Positions 57,816-64,000 of a DNA stretch of 64,000 nucleotides are shown here, piece after piece. A program made the translations under genes and the position numbers. Every line of letters begins with the position of its first letter. Position 1 is the first letter of the stretch. This DNA comes from Halomonas sp. (GTDB taxonomy: Bacteria; Pseudomonadota; Gammaproteobacteria; Pseudomonadales; Halomonadaceae): assembly GCF_017983445.1 (NCBI RefSeq), contig NZ_JAGOBJ010000007.1:186001-250000 (forward strand). The letters are read 5' to 3'. The notes under the pieces were generated by a model. The model was not told where the DNA came from. It did no database searches and was given only the letters and a program-made list of their open reading frames with translations.

Positions 57816-59903
57816 TTAGCGACCACCCACTGTCGTGGTTACGCGCAGCGTGCGGTCATCGGGGATCTCAGCCTGAGACATAACGACAAGGTGACGCAAG
57901 CGGCGACGCAAGAAGCGCGACAGCACGCTGCGCAGCGAATGCTGCACTACCAGCACCGGTGCTTCTCCACTGCCCTCATGCTGCTCCAGCGCTTGCTGCG
58001 CCTGATTCATCAAGGTTTCAGCCAGGCCTGGTTCCATCGCCCCATTGCCGTTCATTGCCTGTATCAGCACCTGCTCCAGCTGGGCATCAAGTCCCATTAC
58101 GTTGAGAACCTCCTGCCCGGCGAACCATTGCTGGGTAATCGCGCGACCTAATCCGATACGCACCAGCGCGGTAAGCTCATTAGGATCTTTCTGCTGGCCA
58201 GCGTACTCCGCCAGGGTGTCTAAAATAGTGCGCATATCACGGATGGAAACATCTTCTTCCAGCAGATTTTGCAAAATACGCTGCAGAATGGTGAGTGAAA
58301 TCGCTTTAGGCACGACTTCTTCTACCAGTGATTTTTGATCATCGCCCAGCTTATCGAGCAGTTTCTGAACCTCTTGGCGGCCCAGCATCTCAGGCGAGTG
58401 GCGATGCAAGAGATGGTTCAAGTGGGTGGCAATCACGGTGCTTGCATCCACCACGGTATAGCCATAGACCTGGGCGTGTTCACGCTGGTTGGTGTCAATC
58501 CACACCGCTGGCAGGCCAAAGGCCGGATCTTGAGTGACCGTTCCCTGCAGCTCGCCGGACACCTGGCCTGGGTCGATCGCCAGCCATTTACCTGGCTGAG
58601 CTTCAGCGCGGCCAATTTCAGCACCTTTCATGGAAAGCACGTAGGTATTGGGCAACAGCTCCAGATTATCGCGAATATGCACAACCGGGGGCAGAAAGCC
58701 GACTTCCTGGGCAAACTTTTTACGCACGCTTTTAATACGCCCTAACAGCTCGCCTTTCTGGCGGGCATCAACCAGCGGGATCAAACGGTGCCCCACTTCC
58801 AGACCGAGAGTATCGACCAATTGGACATCGTCCCAGCTGGCTTCAGGCGTCTCCTGAGTTACAAGGGGCGCCGTATCAATGTCCTCCTTGATCAATGCCT
58901 TCTCTTTTCGGCGCATAAGAAGCCACGCCAAACCACCCAACAGCGCGGTAAAGAGCAAAAATACGAAATTGGGCATTCCAGGCACCATGCCCAGAAGCCC
59001 CATGACCACGGCGGCCAAAATCAGTACCTGAGGATTAACGAACAGCTGGCTGAGCATTTGCTGGCCAATATCCTCGTTCGTATCGGTACTTACTCGAGAT
59101 ACCGTGACACCCGCAGCGGTAGAGATCACCAGCGCCGGAATTTGAGCGACCAGGCCATCGCCGATAGCCAACAGCATGTAGGTCGTGGCAGCATTGGAAA
59201 AGCCCATATCGTGCTGCAGCATGCCTATCATCAATCCGCCGATGATATTGACCACCATTATCACCAAACCGGCAATGGCATCACCGCGGACAAACTTACT
59301 CGCACCGTCCATCGAACCAAAGAAGTCAGCCTCCTGGGCAACTTCTGCACGGCGCTTCTTGGCGTCTTCTTCACCGATCAAACCGGCATTCAGATCGGCA
59401 TCGATAGCCATCTGCTTACCGGGCATGGCATCCAGCGTAAAGCGCGCACCCACTTCGGCAATCCGCCCGGCACCCTTGGTGATAACCATAAAGTTGATGA
59501 TGACCAGAATCAGGAAGACTACCAAGCCAACGGCGAAATTGCCGCCCACCAAAAACGCCCCGAACGCTTCGATAACTTTACCGGCAGAAGCTCCACCCTG
59601 ATGGCCTTCCATCAAGACTACCCGGGTAGAGGCGACGTTAAGCGATAGGCGCAGCAGGGTAGTGAATAGCAGTACGGCGGGGAACGCCGCAAAATCCAGT
59701 GGTTTGCGAGTAAACATGCTGACCATTAGCACCATAATGGCCAGGGCAATATTAAAGGTGAACAGCATGTCCAGCGCAAAAGGGGGCAAGGGCACAATCA
59801 TCATGCCCAGAATCATCAGAATCAGCAGCGGCCCGACCAGCAGTTTCATGCGCACATCGCCCATCCAGTCGCGCTGACCTAGTAGCTGACTAAAACCTTT
59901 CAT
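57816..59903 (-). CDS. flhA: Flagellar type III export gate protein FlhA
   Basis: Export-gate subunit powered by the proton motive force, 695 residues. Eight N-terminal membrane segments include the FHIPEP signature region RLSLNVASTRVVLM and GDAIAGLVIMVVNIIGG, and the C-terminal cytosolic domain (from about residue 330) is complete. Its ATG overlaps the flhB stop by 4 bases. Confidence 0.97.
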   Translation of the reverse strand: MKGFSQLLGQRDWMGDVRMKLLVGPLLILMILGMMIVPLPPFALDMLFTFNIALAIMVLMVSMFTRKPLDFAAFPAVLLFTTLLRLSLNVASTRVVLMEGHQGGASAGKVIEAFGAFLVGGNFAVGLVVFLILVIINFMVITKGAGRIAEVGARFTLDAMPGKQMAIDADLNAGLIGEEDAKKRRAEVAQEADFFGSMDGASKFVRGDAIAGLVIMVVNIIGGLMIGMLQHDMGFSNAATTYMLLAIGDGLVAQIPALVISTAAGVTVSRVSTDTNEDIGQQMLSQLFVNPQVLILAAVVMGLLGMVPGMPNFVFLLFTALLGGLAWLLMRRKEKALIKEDIDTAPLVTQETPEASWDDVQLVDTLGLEVGHRLIPLVDARQKGELLGRIKSVRKKFAQEVGFLPPVVHIRDNLELLPNTYVLSMKGAEIGRAEAQPGKWLAIDPGQVSGELQGTVTQDPAFGLPAVWIDTNQREHAQVYGYTVVDASTVIATHLNHLLHRHSPEMLGRQEVQKLLDKLGDDQKSLVEEVVPKAISLTILQRILQNLLEEDVSIRDMRTILDTLAEYAGQQKDPNELTALVRIGLGRAITQQWFAGQEVLNVMGLDAQLEQVLIQAMNGNGAMEPGLAETLMNQAQQALEQHEGSGEAPVLVVQHSLRSVLSRFLRRRLRHLVVMSQAEIPDDRTLRVTTTVGGR

Positions 59904-61069
59904 GGTTGTTGCGCCTCATTACCACCGGCGCCATGCCCGGGGCTTTCCATTTCCGGTGGAACCGGCAGATTATCGGGAGTTGGGGGCACCTCGCCTCCTT
60001 GTTGTGCAACGTGCTTCAAGCGGTAAGCCCAGGCCATGACTTCGGCCACTGCGGTATAAAGTTCAGCCGGCACTTCAGCTTCTAAATCCACATGGTGGTA
60101 GAGAGCACGCGCCAGCGGTGCGGCTTCAAGGCGAGGGACGCCAGCCTCGGCACCCAGCTCACGTATTCTTGCGGCAACGGCATCCGCCCCTTTGGCCACC
60201 AAGCGCGGCGCGCCCATGCTGCCCTCCTGATACCTCAAGGCGACGGCATAGTGAGTAGGGTTGGTAATAATCACATCGGCTTCAGGGACCTTGCTCATCA
60301 TCCGGCCCCGCGCCATTGCCTGCTGCTGCTGACGAATACGCCCTTTGACGAGAGGATCGCCTTCTGACTCCTTATGCTCGCGCTTCACTTCCTCCTTGCT
60401 CATACGGAGTTTTTTGGCGTTGCTCCACAGCTGAAAGGGGACATCCATCAGAATCACCACGATCAGCGAAAACACCATCAGCCCGGCGGCTTGGGCCGCC
60501 ATATTAAGCGCGCTGGCCAGCGCCTGCTGTACGGGCTGGTCCATTAACGCTAAAAACTTGCCGATGTTGAAGTATAAAAAAGCGGAAACCACGCTTCCGA
60601 TCAGCACTGACTTGGCAATGGCCTTTGCAAGCTCGATTAACGCCTGTGTTGAAAAGATGCGCTTAACCCCGGCAACAGGATTCAGCTTGGAAAGCTTGGG
60701 CTGCATGGACTTCGCCGAGACAAGCCAGCCGCCAAGCAGCGCGGGCGCAACCAATGCAATCACGGTGAGCAGTAAAAAAAGCGGTATCATGGCAAAAAGC
60801 GTTCGCTGCCCCAGGTCCAGCGCATTGACCAGCATCGGCATCTCTTCCATGGCTTGCCGACGGTCAAAGAGCAGCGCCTGCTCCATGACCATGCCTAACT
60901 GGTCATAGAGCATCATCCCCATGCTCCATAAGCCAACGACGCCGCCCAGCAAAAGTAAAAACGTGGTTAGCTCGCGAGAACGAGGCACCTGCCCCTCTTC
61001 GCGCGCCTTCTGCATACGCCTGGGCGTGGCCTCTTCGGTCTTTTCCTGATCGCTATCGTTATCTGCCAT
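59900..61069 (-). CDS. flhB: Flagellar type III export switch protein FlhB
   Basis: Controls substrate switching of the flagellar export apparatus. 389 residues with four membrane segments and the C-terminal autocleavage motif NPTH (in ADVIITNPTHYAVALRY). It has a charged N-terminal tail (ADNDSDQEKTEEATPRRMQK) and a longer, Pro/Glu-rich end after the cleaved domain. First gene of the flhB-flhA-flhF group, 117 bases after cheZ. Confidence 0.97.
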   Translation of the reverse strand: MADNDSDQEKTEEATPRRMQKAREEGQVPRSRELTTFLLLLGGVVGLWSMGMMLYDQLGMVMEQALLFDRRQAMEEMPMLVNALDLGQRTLFAMIPLFLLLTVIALVAPALLGGWLVSAKSMQPKLSKLNPVAGVKRIFSTQALIELAKAIAKSVLIGSVVSAFLYFNIGKFLALMDQPVQQALASALNMAAQAAGLMVFSLIVVILMDVPFQLWSNAKKLRMSKEEVKREHKESEGDPLVKGRIRQQQQAMARGRMMSKVPEADVIITNPTHYAVALRYQEGSMGAPRLVAKGADAVAARIRELGAEAGVPRLEAAPLARALYHHVDLEAEVPAELYTAVAEVMAWAYRLKHVAQQGGEVPPTPDNLPVPPEMESPGHGAGGNEAQQP

Positions 61070-61106
61070 GCTGCCATCCGGCTCGTCGTGCGCGGCTCAC
61101 CATAAA

Positions 61107-61132
61107 TTCAGCCGCCCCAGGGGACGGCTGAA
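61107..61132. other. Hairpin between cheZ and flhB
   Basis: The stem TTCAGCCG/CGGCTGAA with additional CCCC/GGGG pairing is followed on the minus strand only by TTTATG. It may be a weak terminator or attenuator that separates chemotaxis from export-gate transcription. Confidence 0.45.
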
Positions 61133-61186
61133 CAAAACGCCTATTTTGCCAGATGCGGCTTTTTACAATGCTCTAATAACGCCGCA

Positions 61187-61882
61187 TTAAAAGCCCAATT
61201 CGTCCAATAAGTCATCAACCTGATCCTGGCCTGTCACGATATCAGGCGCATTTTCCTTTATTTGCGGGCCGTTCAACAGCTCTTCTTTACGTCGTGCAGA
61301 CTCGCTCTTCCACTGATCTTCGGCTTTACGCTGCATCGATTCACGGGCCTGCGCGCCGGGCACGTTATCGATCAACACTTGCACCAGTTGATGTTCGATC
61401 TCACGGATCACGTCCATCATCTTCTTGATCACCTGGCCGGTCAGATCCTGAAAGTCCTGGGCCATCATGATTTCGAGAAGCTCTTTGTTCGTGGCGGCCG
61501 TAATCGTCGGTACATCGCTTAGGTAGGTGCGTGTTTCCTTAACGAGCGTCTTGGCATCCGCTAGCTCTTTGGGTGCCTCGAACCAATCGGCCCACTGCTT
61601 ATCAAGCCCTTCGGCTCGCTCGGCAAGCTCATCCTGAAGCGGCTGCGCACGGTCGATCGCATTTAACGCACGATCAGCGGCCTGCTCGGTCATGGTGGCA
61701 ACATAGTGCAACCGATCGCGTGCATCTGGAATGGCTTCAGCTGCTTTTTCGATCTCTTTATCCAGACCCAGCTCGCGCATATTATCGCGCAACATGCGGG
61801 TAAGCTTACCGATGCGGTGAATTAACTCTTCAGCGCCTTCCTCGGATAGCTGGGCAGAGTCGATCTGCTTATTCTGACTCAT
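61187..61882 (-). CDS. cheZ: Chemotaxis protein phosphatase CheZ
   Basis: Dephosphorylates CheY-P. 231 residues, mostly a long four-helix bundle; the catalytic segment [16 protein letters not shown] holds the Asp and Gln that act on CheY, and the C-terminal peptide [12 protein letters not shown] is the CheY-binding helix. It follows cheY by 42 bases. Confidence 0.95.
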   Translation of the reverse strand: MSQNKQIDSAQLSEEGAEELIHRIGKLTRMLRDNMRELGLDKEIEKAAEAIPDARDRLHYVATMTEQAADRALNAIDRAQPLQDELAERAEGLDKQWADWFEAPKELADAKTLVKETRTYLSDVPTITAATNKELLEIMMAQDFQDLTGQVIKKMMDVIREIEHQLVQVLIDNVPGAQARESMQRKAEDQWKSESARRKEELLNGPQIKENAPDIVTGQDQVDDLLDELGF

Positions 61883-61924
61883 TACATTGTCTCCTCGCGG
61901 ACCAGGCCCTTCGGCCCAATCGCT

Positions 61925-62314
61925 TTATTTACCCATTTTGTCGAAGATTTTATTCAGTTTTTCTTCGAGGGTAGCGGCGGTAAACGGCTTGACCACATAG
62001 CCGTTGGCACCCGCCTGTGCGGCCGCGATAATGTTTTCTTTCTTGGCTTCTGCCGTCACCATCAGCACCGGCAAATGTTTCAAGGCTTCATCCTGACGGA
62101 TCTCCTTGAGCATTTCCAAACCGTCCAGGTTAGGCATATTCCAATCGGAAACGACAAATTCAAAATTGCCTGCCCGCAGTTTATTCAGGGCATCCTGACC
62201 ATCTTCTGCTTCATCGACATTGGTAAAACCCAGCTCTTTAAGCAGGCTACGTACAATCCGACGCATCGTAGGAAAGTCGTCGATAACCAAAAAGCTCATA
62301 TTCTTATCGGCCAT
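61925..62314 (-). CDS. cheY: Chemotaxis response regulator CheY
   Basis: Single-domain receiver that, when phosphorylated, binds the flagellar switch. 129 residues with the acid pair in [13 protein letters not shown], phosphorylated Asp in [15 protein letters not shown], Thr in [12 protein letters not shown] and Lys in [14 protein letters not shown], all as in E. coli CheY. It sits between the receptor gene and cheZ. Confidence 0.97.
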   Translation of the reverse strand: MADKNMSFLVIDDFPTMRRIVRSLLKELGFTNVDEAEDGQDALNKLRAGNFEFVVSDWNMPNLDGLEMLKEIRQDEALKHLPVLMVTAEAKKENIIAAAQAGANGYVVKPFTAATLEEKLNKIFDKMGK

Positions 62315-62367
62315 TGTTCATCCTCTTATCAATACACGTCATTTGATGACGGGTTACTTAGTCAGGG

Positions 62368-64000
62368 TTAAAAAGCTTCCCACTCTGCGTGATCGCTATG
62401 GCTTGATGTTGAACGTGTCGCGGGGACAGCCGGTACGACTTTTTTTGCAGGGCGAGCAAGGGTTGGGGTGGCTTGCGCCGGTAATGATGTGCGCTGAGGA
62501 GCTTGCGATCCCAGCAGCTTGAAGACGGCAACGGCCTCTTCCAAGTGGTTGGCCTGCTCTTCGAGCGATGCAGCGGCGGCTGAAGCCTCTTGTACCAACG
62601 CCGCGTTTTGCTGCGTTACCTGATCCATCTGGCCGACCGCGTGACTTACCTGCTCAATGCCATCGCTCTGCTCCTGCGAGGCTGCCGATATCTCATCCAT
62701 GATATCGGTAACCCGGCGCACGGCCGTTACGACATCGGCCATGGTAGAACCTGCCTGCTCGACTAATGTCGAACCTTGCTTGATCTGACTCACCGAGGCG
62801 TCAATCAACGTTCTGATTTCCTTGGCCGCGTCGGCACTGCGGCTGGCGAGGTTACGGACCTCACCGGCAACTACTGCAAATCCCCGACCCTGCTCACCAG
62901 CGCGCGCCGCTTCTACCGAGGCGTTGAGGGCAAGGATGTTGGTTTGAAAAGCAATGGAGTCGATCACGCTGGTAATATCGGCCACTTTTTGCGAGCTGCT
63001 TGATATGCCGTGCATCGTTTGAACCACCTGATTCACCACCTGGCCACCATGCTCAGCCGTTGACGAAGCATCCGCGGCCAGCGTGCTGGCCTGGCGAGAA
63101 TTATCAGCATTTTGCTTCACGGTGGCCGTCATCTCTTCCATGCTGGCGGCGGTTTCTTCAATGGCTGCCGCCTGCTGCTCTGTACGAGAGGAAAGGTCCG
63201 CGTTGCCGCTGGCGATTTCCCGCGTGCCGTAGTGAATTTCAGAGCTACCCTCGCGAACCCGCGTCACGATTGCCGTCAGGTTTTGCTGCATGGTGGCCAT
63301 GGCCGCAAACAGCCGACCGATCTCATTATTGCCTGCGTCAGGTACTGGCTGGGTCAAATCAGCCTCGGCAATTTTATCCAGGCGCCTGACGGCATCATTG
63401 AGCGGTGCGGTTACCGTTTTTCGCAGGCCAATATAAATCAGTAACGTAACAAACAGTGCAATGCCCACCGCAATGGCGCTGATCAACGTAAAGAGTTGAC
63501 CTTGCTCCTGAGCATCAAGGCGAATGGTATCGGCACGCGCAAATGCATAATTGGTGAATGCGGTAGTGCTTGCAGCCAAGCTCGCGAGAGGATCGACCAA
63601 AGCGTCGCGCAAGTCGTTATAGGTATTGATATCCATCTGTGCAAAACTTTCGTGCTGCTGCCTGACCAACGCGATTACTTCACGAAAATTATCGATCAGC
63701 TCAGCGCCCAATACCTCGCCTTGGACTGTACGTGGCGTTGAAACAAATTTTTCAAAACGCACTTCGGCGCGCCCAATTCGATCTTGCGCAATCGCTAACT
63801 GTTCGTTGGTCTGGCGCATCTGGCCAACCATCATGTAATTCGATGCAACTTCCATGGCCAGCATGGCCTGGTTAAGAAGCGAGTCGGCCCGATTAATCTC
63901 GTTAAGCTGATCACCACTAATCCGGCTATAGATAGCGAGATTTTCTTGTGCATTGCGATCCGATACAAAGCCGATACCTGCTGTCACCACAATAAGCGTT
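62368..64000 (-). CDS. Methyl-accepting chemotaxis protein (5' end outside the window)
   Basis: Membrane chemoreceptor, 543 codons visible. The frame remains open to the window edge, and the residues at the edge look like the end of a first membrane helix, so the start lies beyond base 64000. A four-helix-bundle ligand domain is followed by a membrane segment ([19 protein letters not shown]), a HAMP domain and the cytoplasmic signalling domain with the hairpin tip [20 protein letters not shown]. The C terminus EWEAF fits the CheR/CheB-tethering pentapeptide xWxxF. It lies upstream of cheY. The ligand is unknown. Confidence 0.94.
   Translation of the reverse strand, partial: TLIVVTAGIGFVSDRNAQENLAIYSRISGDQLNEINRADSLLNQAMLAMEVASNYMMVGQMRQTNEQLAIAQDRIGRAEVRFEKFVSTPRTVQGEVLGAELIDNFREVIALVRQQHESFAQMDINTYNDLRDALVDPLASLAASTTAFTNYAFARADTIRLDAQEQGQLFTLISAIAVGIALFVTLLIYIGLRKTVTAPLNDAVRRLDKIAEADLTQPVPDAGNNEIGRLFAAMATMQQNLTAIVTRVREGSSEIHYGTREIASGNADLSSRTEQQAAAIEETAASMEEMTATVKQNADNSRQASTLAADASSTAEHGGQVVNQVVQTMHGISSSSQKVADITSVIDSIAFQTNILALNASVEAARAGEQGRGFAVVAGEVRNLASRSADAAKEIRTLIDASVSQIKQGSTLVEQAGSTMADVVTAVRRVTDIMDEISAASQEQSDGIEQVSHAVGQMDQVTQQNAALVQEASAAAASLEEQANHLEEAVAVFKLLGSQAPQRTSLPAQATPTLARPAKKVVPAVPATRSTSSHSDHAEWEAF

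Noticed and set aside
58788-59648. A 286-codon plus-strand frame inside flhA
   Set aside because: Antisense to the conserved membrane domain of FlhA; His/Gln-rich shadow translation.
62315-62367. A sigma28 promoter or terminator between mcp and cheY
   Set aside because: A small palindrome (CGTCAT/ATGACG) is present at 62337-62351, but no T-run and no TAAA-N15-GCCGATAA-like promoter was found.

Overview
The window is chromosomal DNA from a gammaproteobacterium, most probably a member of the Halomonadaceae (Halomonas or a close relative). This rests on gene content, protein resemblance and a moderately high GC impression, not on a database search. It contains no insertion sequence, prophage, CRISPR array or rRNA gene, and gene density is high throughout.

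Bases 1-16,300 (all minus strand) hold the classic information-processing block in the order secE-nusG-rplK-rplA-rplJ-rplL-rpoB-rpoC-rpsL-rpsG-fusA-tuf, with tuf cut by the left edge. Bases 16,335-16,935 carry tRNA-Tyr, tRNA-Gly, tRNA-Thr and tRNA-Trp. The tuf copy that often lies between tRNA-Thr and tRNA-Trp in related bacteria is absent; a terminator and a strong promoter occupy the spot. Then follow coaX and birA (minus) and the divergent typA (plus).

Bases 21,200-33,800 are metabolic and accessory: a sodium-coupled NSS transporter, a complete branched-chain-amino-acid-type (HAAT) ABC transporter whose binding protein is encoded convergently, a phospholipase D/cardiolipin-synthase-like lipoprotein with a small membrane protein, an Lgt-like/thioredoxin fusion, and rapA. 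Bases 33,800-37,650 form a probable light-responsive locus: a TIGR01777 epimerase, a LitR/CarH-type MerR regulator lacking the cobalamin ligands, and a DNA photolyase. Next come a PAS-GGDEF-EAL protein, fabA-fabB, plsC with an RmlD-like gene, ssb, an MFS exporter, uvrA, a Crp/Fnr regulator and a small secreted protein.

Bases 50,190-64,000 (all minus strand) are a motility and chemotaxis block, read in the order mcp-cheY-cheZ-flhB-flhA-flhF-(FlhG-like remnant)-flhE-fliA-motA-motB-(phytochrome-like diguanylate cyclase). Here FlhF has a very long C-terminal extension. The slot where FlhG/FleN normally sits holds a 205-residue protein that keeps the N-terminal DQAxxLR motif known from FlhG but has no functional Walker A motif. 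The diguanylate cyclase at the end has a phytochrome-like sensor without the residues needed to hold bilin. These three neighbouring oddities are the most interesting part of the window. Several gene ends are followed by short tandem repeats (rpsG, typA, and the flhE upstream region).
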